Assembly: GCA_963942565.1 (NCBI GenBank)
Contig: OZ012694.1
Location: forward strand, 36,455,292 to 36,519,291
Length of the DNA stretch: 64,000 bases
DNA from: Maea johnstoni
Lineage: Eukaryota > Annelida > Polychaeta > Spionida > Magelonidae
Direction: 5' to 3'
The stretch's first letter is position 1. The number at the start of each line of letters is the position of its first letter. Shown here piece by piece: positions 44,490 through 61,740 of the stretch. A program made the position numbers and the translations under genes. The notes beneath the pieces are model-generated. The model did not search any database. It worked only from the letters and a program-made list of their open reading frames with translations, and had not been told where the DNA came from.

Positions 44490-45051
44490 TGAAAACCAGG
44501 ATATGTTTTAATCACATAGCGTTCATATAGTTACAAGTCTGCTGGTTGGACTTGTAGGAGAAGTAGGCAAAGTTAAGGGTGAAAATATGTATTTTTTATC
44601 GTAATATGACTTGATTTTGTCTTAGCTCTGCTCATTTCCTTATCAATATAGAACAAGGGATATTCTTGGATGCACACCAGTGGGTCTCAAGAATGTAGCT
44701 TCTTTAACCTGACATTGAAGGGAAACACATACGTAGCTGCACATTTCACATTTGCTGAGTAAAATCTGTGCTCTCATTATTCCATTTTTGCCCATGTAAG
44801 GAATATACATTTTAGTGTATCCTATAAATGCTTCTATGCATAAGTCAATACCAACCTCACAGGAAATGGATCTTAATTACAAGTAAGACTGCAAGCATGA
44901 ACATGTGGTGAAAAAGTTCATGGTATATGTGTAACTTTTCAATTGGAATAACAGGGCTTTGCATGATAGCAGAATGGTGAGATAAATATCTTATCAATGC
45001 TGAATAAGAAGATACAGTGGAGTTCTTGGGTTGCACTGTAAATGAATACTA

Positions 45052-45057
45052 AATAAA
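45052..45057 (+). terminator. Candidate distal poly(A) signal of the adaptor gene
   Basis: AATAAA followed by an A-rich then GT-rich stretch (cattcatttgtcagtgtatt). It would give a 3.1-kb 3' UTR. It faces minus-strand signals 35-60 bases away. Confidence 0.35.
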
Positions 45058-45090
45058 GAAACAAAACAAAATCATTCATTTGTCAGTGTA

Positions 45091-45117
45091 TTTATTCATT
45101 GTATGTTAGTTTTTATT
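45091..45117 (-). terminator. Candidate minus-strand poly(A) signals
   Basis: TTTATT at 45091-45096 and 45112-45117 reads AATAAA on the minus strand. They could end a transcript coming from 46619 or beyond. Confidence 0.35.
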
Positions 45118-45304
45118 CAAAATATCTGGCACAGTTATAAGTAATGGAGGATACATCATACAATTGTAATAGATTCCGCACTTACAAATCGTAACAATGA
45201 TTATCACACTTTGCTCAACTAAAATGTCAATTGCTGTATTCTGTACTCAATCATGCTTGGAGCGACCGGTGGTCAAATGCAAAACTATGTATCTTGATTA
45301 CTTC

Positions 45305-45865
45305 AGTAAAATTGAAGGAACATTTAAGTGTATTAAAGCATAAAATGATCTTCCATCAGATTGTTTATGAAATATTACACTTAATACTGAGGTATTTTCA
45401 AGCTTGTCAGAAATATCGCTCAAGGAAAGGGTATTGAAATTGGTCCGATATGCATGTGACAGTATCTTAACAGGTATAATAAAATTAAAGGAATGTTTGA
45501 ATGCTTTTTTTGTAGGAATTAACTTGAGATACTTTAGGAATTTGATTGAATTTTGAGGTATATCAGAAGTTAAGCACGAGGGCCGTCTGAAAATGGAAAG
45601 GCTTGAAATCCAAAATATAATAAACTCTAGGTATTTCACAATCAGACTGAATTCAAACCATAGAGAGATTATGAGTGATCTTTTTACCTGAGAGTTCAGG
45701 CCCTATATCAGAAACCATTAAACTTATATCCAGAAAGGTACTGTTGAAAACCTCAGTATAACTAAAGAAATATTCGGCATAAAAATGAAATTATCTTGCA
45801 TCAGATTTTATTAATAAAATATTGCTTTCAATGCTGAGGTATTTTCAGTTAATTGAGTTTAGGTT
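45305..45865 (+). repeat. Pair of diverged direct repeats, about 110 bp each
   Basis: About 45305-45410 and 45740-45862 share aagcataaaatga/gcataaaaatga, catcagatt, aaatatt and tgaggtattttcaa. The spacing is about 440 bases. Unrecognised family. Confidence 0.5.
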
Positions 45866-46386
45866 ATAACGCATAGGCTATTCAACTTATTTCTAGAACG
45901 ATATCCTAGACCCTGTTTGCACATGTACCCAGAGGCTCCAGCACACATGAGTAAGAATGATAATCATCATAAGCTCAGTACACCTATTGCTTTGAAGTTA
46001 ACTTTCAAATGACGAGTCATTAACTAGACTTTTCCCTAACTCAAGCAAAATAGCTTTAAGCAAGACGTCCTTTTCACATTATTTTTTTCTATAGTCCTGG
46101 AATTATTTTTTTCAAAAATAAAGGTTGTCACCTATAGGTAATTTTTTACAATTGAGAGTTTTTAAATGGACAAATATCTAACACCACTTGACACAATTAA
46201 AATTATTTTCTTGACATTCTGAAAAATGGCACTGATTATGAAGATGAATATCATCTTCCTGTCAAGCCACTCACCAATTTCTACACATCAGGCATTATCT
46301 GGGACAATTTACACTATGGAAGACACTTAATGAAAATACTGCAGGTTCTTCATCAAGAAAATGAATAATTTCATCTCATTAAGAAC

Positions 46387-46399
46387 CCCCCCCCCCCCC
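46387..46399 (+). repeat. Poly-C tract
   Basis: A run of about 13 C, with no feature attached. Confidence 0.85.
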
Positions 46400-46618
46400 G
46401 CGACACACAATAAGACACACATTTTCAATTCTCCCTATAAGGCAATGTGGCTGAACTATACAAGTATTAAGACAAAATCACCAATATTCCATGATGCAAT
46501 GGTATTGACCCTATTACATGCAAACCCTGTACTCTATATATTATGCAAAAGACAAACGGAAAATTAATCAGTCTTCAGACGTGGTAAACGAGAAATTTCA
46601 GCTGGCATTCTTAAATTT

Positions 46619-46779
46619 TTAACTTGAGGAATTATGATTTCTGGGGTAAGAAGATTCTAAAGACGGATTTACATCTTCAGAGCTGCTAGATGGCTTGTTC
46701 TGGACTTCAGCTGTGGGATTTCTCTTTTTTACAAAGCCTTGAACCATAACATCATTGCTATCAAAGGTCACTTCAAGAA
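46619..46779 (-). CDS. Possible terminal coding exon of an unidentified gene
   Basis: On the minus strand, after a ttttgatag acceptor at 46780, 53 codons run to TAA at 46619: LEVTFDSNDVMVQGFVKKRN, then PTAEVQNKPSSSSEDVNPSL and a Ser/Asn-rich end. The first half looks like folded protein and the tail like a disordered C-terminus. The frame needs a preceding exon ending in phase 1, which I could not find between here and 49998. It does not join in frame to the last ZIP13 exons. It may be an alternative end, a separate gene or chance. Confidence 0.35.
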
Positions 46780-47532
46780 CTATCAAAATATGAATGATAC
46801 ATTTGTAAAACAATACATCTTTGAGGGACACACAAAATATTAAGAGATATGAATTTTGATCTCTTTGTTCTTTATTTCAGTTCATGGTTGGCTCCTTGTC
46901 ATTCCTATGAGACGATTATAGTAACCTGGATTAAATGTCTGGATTATTGGTAAACGGATTAAATACTAGTGAGTTTTGCTGGTGGTACAATGTCAAGCAA
47001 AAGAGGTAAAGTTACATCCCATGACAAGAAATATATTGATATATAATTATATGGTAAAATTAAACACAAAGTCATATACTCTCCATATTCTTTCTCATCA
47101 CTTATGCCATTAGTGTCCAAATTGACCACTAGGTGGCACACATCATCTCAGTGGGAGAATTGCAAACAGACATGGTTCATAATACACTATTCTACATCTT
47201 GATTATATACAAAATAGCACTCTGATAAAATAAATTTTATATATTTCAAAGTAAAATCAACACTTTCACTTTCCATATCTTTTAACAACAGCAATGTTAG
47301 CTAACATTTCTTCAACAATCTATACAAATCACAATTCCAGCCAGTCAAATCTGCCTGATACACCTCATCTATTAAACCATTCATGCATGGAGTTCTCAGA
47401 GAAATGTAATGTCAGGATAAATGAAATCTAATTACAGAAGAATACAGCATGTATTCACAAATTATTCAAAGGAGAGTTGTTTGGTTTGGTTCAGATTGGT
47501 GATTCTCCATCATCTTTGCAAAAGATACTTTC
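46780..47532. other. Intergenic or intronic DNA
   Basis: No gene is recognised. A strong CTCF-like match, CCACTAGGTGGCA, lies at 47126-47138. Confidence 0.5.
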
Positions 47533-47744
47533 TTAACCCTTGTCCTGCTGGTTGCTAACTTTCCCCATACAAAACAATGCAAAAAGCTGAAAAACAACTG
47601 AAACCCTGGCATATGGGTACTCATCTGAAAGTACTCAGCGAGAGCTTTCAAATGAATACTAACATGACAGTGTTTAGATAATTTTCATAAATTTTTGCCT
47701 TCTTGTGCATTGAGCGAAAGTAGCCTCAGCATCAGAAGGGTTAA
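47533..47744 (+). repeat. piggyBac-like MITE, family B, with intact TTAA ends
   Basis: TTAACCCTTGTCCTGCTGG to cagcatcagaagGGTTAA, with TTAA at 47533-47536 and 47741-47744. It is the best-preserved copy of the family at both edges. Confidence 0.87.
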
Positions 47745-47916
47745 GCCATTCACAACTAGAGTGTGCTTATGATCGGACAACTTTCATGACAGCTTATCAA
47801 CTAGTGTAATATCTGAAAACTTTTGAAGAGGGATTATCAATCCTATCTCGACCAACAACTTTCATTCAGACATTTTTTTGTTTTGAATATTGCTTGGTCA
47901 TCAAGGTATGCACATA

Positions 47917-48000
47917 ATAATAAATAATAATAATAATAATTGGCATTAATATAGTGCCATTTCCATTCATAAAATGTTCAAAAGCGCTACAAATAAAGGT
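47917..48000 (-). mobile_element. LINE 3' tail fragment
   Basis: An (AAT)n run followed by tatagtgcca and caaaagcgct on the plus strand matches the 3' UTR and tail at 11139-11215. Only about 80 bases remain. Confidence 0.6.
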
Positions 48001-48502
48001 CAGACAATGAGTGGACCCGAGGTGTGAATGGGTCACATCAATCAGACCTTATGGTGGCTACAGACATGACTGGGTTAGCCCCGCAAGCCTCTACTAGAAT
48101 CACAAAGGACACACCCATATATATATAACTCTACAGATAAAAAATCAAAGGTATCAATCCCCATTGAAATCCAAATTTACGTGAATTTTTTTAATATGCT
48201 TGTATGATTCAATAACATTTCTGCACTGATGTTCAGCCGTTTTTTTTCAAGTATCATTGATCCAGGTTATACTCTTTCAGGTAAACTCCATGCACAAATG
48301 GGCTAAAAACATCACAATTCTTCAGATATGATCTGAAAAAAACACAGTATTTCCTAAATCTTGACGGGACCCAAGATCAAAACTGTCCAACCCTTCAATG
48401 TATTGCGTTAGAAAGGCGCTTTTTATTTCATGCACATTAGAGGGGGACTTCTATGTAAATAGCTTTTTGAAATATATCAACAATGATATTGTTATGAAAA
48501 AC

Positions 48503-48640
48503 GTTGGCAATCTTCCATTTTACCGCACACCTCAATGATTGCCGATCGGAGAGTATTGGCCATTATTGCACATTTGCGCATTCGCTGTTCAGTTTGATTA
48601 GACGTTTTCCGCATGTGAAAAGATTATTATATGGTCAATC
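48503..48640 (-). repeat. Partial copy of the 24901-25334 MITE
   Basis: gttggcaatcttccattttac, then ttcgctgttcagtttgatta and cgcatgtgaaaagatt, is the reverse complement of about 25130-25272. Neither terminal repeat is present. Confidence 0.8.
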
Positions 48641-48649
48641 TTATTGCTC

Positions 48650-48855
48650 CAAGTATAAACTGGATATTGATATCAATATGGACTTAATATTGAAACAGTA
48701 TGGATAATAAACTGATTACAATATGGTTTACATATTCAAACAAATATGGGTTTCATATTGATAAAATCATGAACAGCTAAGTGATCACAGTATGGATTCC
48801 ATACTTAAAACAATATGGAATTCATATCGATTACAAATTGGCCATACTATGGATG
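48650..48855 (+). repeat. Degenerate short tandem repeat
   Basis: Words such as aacaatatgg, gattacaatatgg and ttcatattga recur about every 20-45 bases. Confidence 0.5.
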
Positions 48856-49750
48856 TCTGATTTCAGCCTAATAAATGATGGTAGGATATTAATATTAAAA
48901 TGCTTGCCTGACTGCTACATTAATCTATGACACAAATATTGAATCAGATGATAGATATGTATTCGATTTACATGCTGATTCTCTAATCAGGTGTCCAAAT
49001 TAAACATATAGGTGGAAAAAAGATATTTTAATTTTTGTTAGAAAACTATATGCTTAATCTCTTACTCTAACCTTAATTGATAGTTGTCATGATTTTATGT
49101 TGAGTAAAATATTTCAAAGAAAGTTATCATTTTCAAATATATAAACTAGTTGGAAATTCTTTCTGCGATATAAGAAAATTGTTTAAAACATAGACAAAGA
49201 AAAACTATAAGGTTAGACTTGACTGAAAAATGAGAAACTTCAGTTAAAGAATAAAAATTAAGTAACCACAGGTAGATACTATGTAATGACATTTAAGTAT
49301 TAACCATATTTTGGGTCAGATTTGTCAAAGCAGTAGAATAAATAGCACCGCCTGATGGCATTCAGTCCAGCAGAAAACAAGTCCAGACCCATTAGAGGGA
49401 AAAGTGACTCCCAGCATTCCCCCCGTTGTATGAAAATAGAACCTATGAATATATTGAAATACCTTATAGTCAAGCAGCCTTTTTACTTTAACCTGCAAGA
49501 TCTTAGCCTTGAATCATATCTTTGGTGAAACTTTCAGAGTTGAGAGAAAGTATGTTTGGATAAAACTTTCTAGAGCTGTTAGTTACGCCCTAAATCAACA
49601 TGATAAGGTATTTATTTCAGTTACAAAAATGCAGGTATATAATTGAGATATATTTGTAAAATATATACTTCAGATCTGATGTTTTGATCCAATTCTAGCA
49701 TGTAAGTTCCATTTCCAACACCAAAGCTTTGAAAGGCATTATATGAAAAG
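48856..49750 (-). other. Downstream of the zinc transporter gene
   Basis: No coding region or named repeat recognised. Confidence 0.5.
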
Positions 49751-49756
49751 TTTATT
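49751..49756 (-). terminator. SLC39A13: Candidate poly(A) signal of the zinc transporter
   Basis: TTTATT on the plus strand reads AATAAA on the minus strand, about 245 bases after the stop codon. Confidence 0.5.
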
Positions 49757-49998
49757 GCTCCAGCAGAAGTGACCATACACAGAGAAACCCAAATTAGACT
49801 TAGTAATCACCAAAATTCCATTTTCTATTCATGAAACACTATGGCACCACCGCAGAGTTTTCATATTAGTAGAGTTCATTATAAAAGATACATGTCTATG
49901 CATAGTTTAATGCTCAGTACAAATAAGAGGACGTATTTGGCTAAAGAAGCATGACAAAATGGCCTTGACCCTGCATGACCTTTGGATGACCTTGACCT

Positions 49999-55490
<5,492 letters not shown>

Positions 55491-55909
55491 CTGTAAACAA
55501 AGAAAAGGAAACAGTAAGAATATGAAATACACATGAAACACATTATTTTTGTTTTTTATGATTTGAAACTTAGATGTCATCATTCGAGAGATAATACCTT
55601 GAAGAACAATCTGCATTACATCCTTGAGGGCTGAGAATTAAAAATTCAAACTAAAGCAAAAATCAATCCCTGTATTTGACTAGGTAACAATCTTGAAAAC
55701 TATATCATCATTATCAACAATATGAAAAAATAAATGCTAGGCTGAAATGTCTTGATGCACGTGTAAATATTCATGGTGGAAAACTAGGATCACCACACCC
55801 CTATAATTTATGGTAAATTTAAAATGATATAAACAAGGCTAGTTCTTCTTTGATTACATGCATGGTAAAAAATAATTAAACATGTCTTTGTGTCAACCAT
55901 CAGCATACA

Positions 55910-56125
55910 AAATAGTAATGATGATGCTGATGATGAAGATGATGATTGTGACAATGATGATAATTCTGACGATGATGATGATAACAATTATGACGATGAA
56001 GACAATTGATAAGATAATGATGATGATGGTGATAATAATAAAAAATAAAATAAAAATAATAATAATAATAATAATAATGATAATAATAATATTAGTAATG
56101 ATATTAATCATAAATATAATAACAG
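55910..56125 (+). repeat. (GAT)n and (AAT)n microsatellites
   Basis: GAT-type units to about 56036, then AAA/AAT units to about 56120. Non-coding. Confidence 0.92.
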
Positions 56126-56330
56126 ACAGGTAATAATATTTCCTTTTATACCAACTGTTTTCCAATGCCTAACATGGAAAAATAATGCCTATGATTTGTT
56201 GATATATTTAACATATTTCCACACCTTATGGAAGATCATATCCAGGAAAATGGGATTTTAACTTCTTCATTTCCCCCAAGAGGGAGCTAGGTGTACACTG
56301 ACGAGAGCAGCCTCTCTTAACCAAGAGTAT

Positions 56331-56402
56331 CCTAAGTCAACACCACCAGGCACAGGACAGGCAGCGATGAGTCAAGCAATTCAGTTACTGCACAGATTGC
56401 GT
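56331..56402 (+). repeat. 72-bp block identical to 63738-63809
   Basis: From tatcctaagtcaacaccacc to gttactgcacagattg the two copies are identical by eye, in the same orientation, 7.4 kb apart. After it the sequences differ. It is probably the end of a mobile element. Confidence 0.8.
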
Positions 56403-56602
56403 CCTGACCAGACGCACTCTGCTGCCGCTCCTGCTCTACATGCTGGCTGCAGCTCGGGCAGGGCAGTCATTTCACTAGACTTGACTGGGGTGTCTGGGCT
56501 GTTGCTAGCATGGTGGGGTGAGTATATATGTGCGTATGTGTATGTATGTATATGTATATATATGTATATATGTATGTATATGTATATATATATGTATATG
56601 CG

Positions 56603-57690
56603 AGAGAAAAGATCCCCTGATTAGAGATTGGGGGCAGTCCATGCGCAGTTCTTACTGTGTGGTCTTGGGCTGAGAGAAAAAATCCCCTGATTAGAGATCA
56701 GGGGCAGTCCATGCGCAGTTCTTACTGTGGGGTCTTGGGCTGAGAGAAAAATCCCCTGATTAGAGATCAGGGGCAGTCCATGCGCAGTTCTCACTGTGGG
56801 GTCTTGGGCTGAGAGAAAAAATCCCCTGATAAGAGATCAGGGGCAGTCCATGCGCAGTTCTTACTGTGGGGTCTTGGGCTGAGAGAAAAAATCCCCTGAT
56901 AAGAGATCAGGGGCAGTCCATGCGCAGTTCTTACTGTGGGGTCTTGGGCTGAGAGAAAAAATCCCCTGATAAGAGATCAGGGGCAGTCCATGCGCAGTTC
57001 TTACTGTGGGGTCTTGGGCTGAGAGAAAAAATCCCCTGATTAGAGATCAGGGGCAGTCCATGCGCAGTTCTTACTGTGGGGTCTTGGGCTGAGAGAAAAA
57101 ATCCCCTGATAAGAGATCAGGGGCAGTCCATGCGCAGTTCTTACTGTGGGGTCTTGGGCTGAGAGAAAAATCCCCTGATTAGAGATCAGGGGCAGTCCAT
57201 GCGCAGTTCTTACTGTGGGGTCTTGGGCTGAGAGAAAAAGTCCCCTGATTAGAGATCAGGGGCAGTCCATGCGCAGTTCTTACTGTGGGGTCTTGGGCTG
57301 AGAGAAAAAATCCCCTGATTAGAGATCTGGGACAGTCCATGCAAAGTCCTTGCTGTGTGATCTTGGGCTGAGAGAAAAAATCCCCTGATTAGAGATTGGG
57401 GGGCAGTTCTTGCGCAGTCCCTGTTGTGATCTTGGGCTGAGAGAAAAATTGTGTGATCTTAGGCTGAGATAGTGAAACATCCCCTGATTAGAGATCAGGG
57501 GCAGTCCTTGCTGTGATCCTGGGCTGAGAGAAAAAAAAATCAAAAAAAAAAAAAAATCCCCTGATTTGAGGGTGCCCTCGCCGTGTGATCTTGGGTGGAG
57601 AGCTAAGAGAAAATCCCCTGAAGTAAGATTGGGGGTGCCCTTGCTGCGTAATCATGGGCTGAGAGAATGTGATGTGGGACTGAGAACAAA
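56603..57690 (+). repeat. 70-bp minisatellite with a hairpin in each unit
   Basis: Around 12 well-kept units plus three or four degenerate ones at the right. Each has ctgagagaaaaaatcccctg, gagatcaggggcagtccatg and ttactgtggggtcttgggct. CCCCTGAT and ATCAGGGG in each unit form an 8-bp stem with a 5-base loop. Units alternate between tagag and aagag in the loop. Not a CRISPR array: there are no unique spacers. Confidence 0.93.
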
Positions 57691-59780
57691 AATGAAGAAT
57701 AAATAGAAAATGAATGAATACATAAAAGAAAAGAAAGCCCCAGTCTGGGATTTGGGAAAGCCTTCTGTAAATAACCTCAGTTACAAAATAAGATGCATGT
57801 GAAGAGAGATTCCCTGTAGGGGAGTGAAGAGGAAGGGAGTATTAAAGGAGAATATTACCAGGCTAGGATGATTAAATAATAGCGAGCAGTAGAATGATTG
57901 TACATAGGTTTGGGTGCATGATGGCACATGTGCAAGTGTGCATATATGTTATAGATATGTGTTATGTATGGGTGTATGAATTTATAGATAGGGATACAAT
58001 AGCAGAGCATCTAGGAATACACCTTTTACCTGCATAGTTGTTCTTTAGGAACCTAGATATAAGTATATTTAGATGATGAACCAAGGCTGGGAAACCTATC
58101 CGTTTTTCATTTGGGAGATACAGACAAATAGAAAGAAAATTAATGCATGACAATGAAACATGCAATGAACTACTAAATTAGCGGCAAAAATTATGAGAAT
58201 ACAGCAAAATTAGCTAAGCAGGAGTCAGGGTTGACCAGAAAGGGCCTTGCCTACCCAAACCTTTAGCAGCATGAACAGGGAATACTTGGTATGTTTGAGG
58301 GTTATTTCTTGCAAAGCCTCTCAGTGTAAGAATGGTGTAGGTGCCGATGACTCAGAATTTGAAGGTTTAGGTTTCAGGATCGGATTACTGGCTATACTGC
58401 AATAAATCTTTAGTGTGATGAACCTGCCAGTCCCAATGTGTATCATGGTATAAAATAATAAACCTGTGGATGTTTGTTCAGCCAGTTTAGTCAATAGCAT
58501 CAAAGAGCCAGCAGGGTTTGGGAAAATTTGTTATACTGTTTGTTTCACCCCACTATTAAACAGTTTTGGAACCTCGGGAGATTTGCCTCCAAATCTTAGT
58601 GCCTTTGCATGGCAACAGGAAATAATGAAATGCAATTATAGGCCTTATAGCAAGTGATTTTTAAAAAGGGATAAGATAGTGCCTCTGCAGGTCACTTCAA
58701 GCTCAGCTAATGAGGAGTGCAATGTTGAGCCAGAGAGAGGCGTTAAGATGGTTAGTCCATTTGCAATCATTAGTTTTGTATGGCACATTCCTGGAATTCA
58801 ATCCAAACACTGAGCACACAATATCTTGTTAGCTGATAATGAATGAATGAATAAAGAGCAACTGAAACAATAATAATAATAATGATAATAATAATAATAG
58901 CAATAATATTGATAATAGAAAAAAAAATCAAGAATAATAAAAATAACAATAATAATAATATGAAGAAAAAAAAAAGTTGCTGGTAGCAAAAGTGGATGAC
59001 AAATCCCCGTTTGGTGGTAGGATATGGCTGTGCATAATATGTAGTGGAGAATGATGTGGGATGTTAATGGATACCTCCCACTCCTATGCTACTTCTTTAT
59101 TCTTTAAAAAAAAAAAAACGTGGCGGTGCACATAATACGTGGTTGGTGGGGATACAATCCCCTACGCTAGTCATATATAACTTGGGTCACATGGTAAAAC
59201 GGAAAGTATACTATACATAGAATTTGTCTTGATTTGATTTGATTTTATTGGGTCTAGTAAGATGTGTATTACATAGCATTTGGCACACAAAAAATCATAT
59301 GTAACGGTGACTAGATGGGGAGTCAGTAACTGCTATGCAATAGAATTCTAACCAGACATAGGATATATGCACTAAAGGTTAGAAACTTATTTCCATAGTG
59401 GTCCCAGTCCACTCAGAGTCCAATGGCATCACACGTAATGATCAACTCCACTGCTCAAGATTGACATAGCAACAATATCATATAGTATAATACAAACGTT
59501 CGGACTAGAATTGATGAATTTCTTCTTATGGCTCAGAGAGGACTGACATTAAATGTTTTTTATGCAAACCGCTGAAACCCAGGACCACAAAAAAAAAAAA
59601 AAAAAAAGGAAAAAAAAAAATCATCAACCAACACAATGCTGATAGCAGCAATGAAAAAGGAAAGCTCCATAGCTGAAAAAAAAAAAGAAAAGAAAGGCAA
59701 TTACAAAAGAAGACAAAAGAGAGAAAGAAGGGAAAATGGGATGGCCAAACCCCAAAATGGATGGCTAAGGTGATGGGAAT
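57691..59780. other. Non-coding DNA with simple repeats
   Basis: AAT-type repeats at 58868-58965, A-rich runs at 59107-59118 and 59589-59690, and an atttgatttgattttatt tail-like motif near 59230. No gene recognised. Confidence 0.6.
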
Positions 59781-60149
59781 TAGTGTTGGGACGATCATTG
59801 ATTATAATCGACAATCGATCGTTTACATCTCTGATTCTGATTAATCTATTACAAAACTGGTAATCGATAATAATCGGAAAAAGGTGACACCTAGTGGCAA
59901 AAAATATAGAACTAAAGGACAGACAAGTTGTCAGCTTCCTAGCTATGAAACTAAGCTCCAAAACACTTCAAAACGAAGTTAAGGTAGGTCCTAATAGCAA
60001 GTTATTGTCATAGACTATCACTTATTATTCGGCTATAGACCTCTAGTAACCAATTACTGCAAAGTGCGACAAACTGATTGTGATCGATAATTGATCGGTT
60101 GGCTGTAACTGATTATCGCTCATTAAATCACAACCGATTCCCAACCCTA
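59781..60149. repeat. hAT MITE with perfect 8-bp target duplication
   Basis: 369 bases, with ends TAGTGTTGGGACGATC and GATTCCCAACCCTA. It is flanked by atgggaat at 59773-59780 and 60150-60157. The interior has several aatcgataa-type words. No coding. Confidence 0.88.
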
Positions 60150-60627
60150 ATGGGAATGATGATGGGGCAGTTTTATCATGGGATCGGTATGCAGGGCAAG
60201 GAAGGGGGCACAGGACTTGTGCTATACCTGCCAATCCCCAGAACACAAGTCAAGAAACTGTAGCAAGAACGAAGCTACGCATCACATGAGTGGATAACTT
60301 AGGCTCAAATGGCTTATATATCTAAATCATAAGCATTATTTAAAGGGTATATATGCATTACCACTTCTATTGCTCTGAGTAATTCAATTAGAACAATGTG
60401 CAGTATAATGTGTAATAATAGAAGGAATGACTTATGATGTTGATAATTATATAGCCCACGCCAATAGCACCAAGGTACAATTACTTTAAGTACTAGCAAA
60501 GGTTTATAATATTTATAAACCTTTGGTACTAGTAATGTAAATTTTAAACTTAACTTGTAGAAAGGTGTGTCTTTTTCCTGCATTCCGGGGACACTGATTC
60601 CTTAGTGGGCTTGCCCACGTGGGAGGC

Positions 60628-60798
60628 AGGGGAGAGACTTACCTCGCAATCAACCTAGGAAGGGTTCTATAGTATCACTATTGCTTCCCTTCTAACAGGT
60701 TCCAGATCTGGTATTGTACACTGCCTTTGCTCCAGTGGCAGTTTCACAGACACTAAACACTGTTTCCTGGGTTGATTGTGAGGGAAGGTCTCTCCCCT
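60628..60798. repeat. Inverted-repeat (foldback) element
   Basis: ggggagagacttacctcgca plus atcaacctagga pairs with tcctgggttgattgtgaggg plus aaggtctctcccc, about 28 of 33 bases. The total span is about 170 bases. Family unknown. Confidence 0.65.
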
Positions 60799-61589
60799 CA
60801 ACGTCTCCTGCAGTAGATAGGAAACCTGTAACCCCTTAACTGATTTATGGGAGATAGATGGCGTCAAGTGGTATGAGTTCTGAGACCCTAATAGCATTTT
60901 AGTGGGGCAGCTTCATGATAATCTGAAGAATTGAGGGATTCTATGTCAGGAGGTCAATGACCCTCAGTCAAAGCAAGTAATGAAATGGATTAGGGAGGGA
61001 ATAAATGTCTTTGATTTTTTAAAAAGATTTAAGGGCAACTTAAAAGATCATGTATATATTGCACCACCTGGTATATATTTGGAAAACCTTGCTTCATGTG
61101 AACAGTCAAAAGATAATATAGCCAGATAATTAAAAGACTTGCTGGGGAAAGTGGGGGAGGTACAACCGCCACGGCTTGTTATGCCATTAGTGATGGTTAA
61201 GGGTTCTGCAACAGACACTCCGTCATGATGAACGGTACCTTAGCCTTCTCATGAGTGATGACAGATTTTCCTTAGACACACTGAAACACCTTCTTGGGAC
61301 TTTGCGACCCAACTGTCATAATGCAAGTAGTGATATAGAGTTTGCTTATGATGTCGTGTTTATTACCCCACAGTCTGGAATATTTTTGGTAAACAATTTG
61401 GGGGCTGGTGTATGGTGTACCGTTGCCTTTGGGTGGAGTCAGTTGCCACTAATCTACCAAATATTGGTATGCTGATAACACATTTTCTTAGAGCTAAAAA
61501 GATAATCAACGCACAGTTTCTAGATGACAGATGCATGGGGCCTTCCAATCTTGCAAGATGTAATTCTTCCATTGAGTCTACACAACCAT

Positions 61590-61740
61590 GGCTTGTGAGT
61601 AAGTTGCCAGTGACTTGTAGTGGGGTTAGGCGGTGGTTTTCACTCCTGAGTACTCCTGTTTCCTCCACCAGTTATAACTAGCCAGTCAAGACTTAGCTGC
61701 AATATGGCACAAAAAGTGACAGAAAACAAAATTCCAAATA
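61590..61740 (+). repeat. SINE-like segment shared with the copia region
   Basis: tactcctgtttcctccacca and the following 60 bases resemble 30400-30500. It lies inside the Ngaro-type fossil, as the other copy lies inside the copia fossil. Confidence 0.45.

Noticed and set aside
45298-45639. 113-codon minus-strand frame
   Set aside because: It overlaps a diverged direct repeat, is low in complexity and has no recognisable motif.
56603-57690. CRISPR-like array of regularly spaced palindromic repeats
   Set aside because: Units are contiguous 70-bp repeats without unique spacers, in an animal genome; it is a minisatellite.
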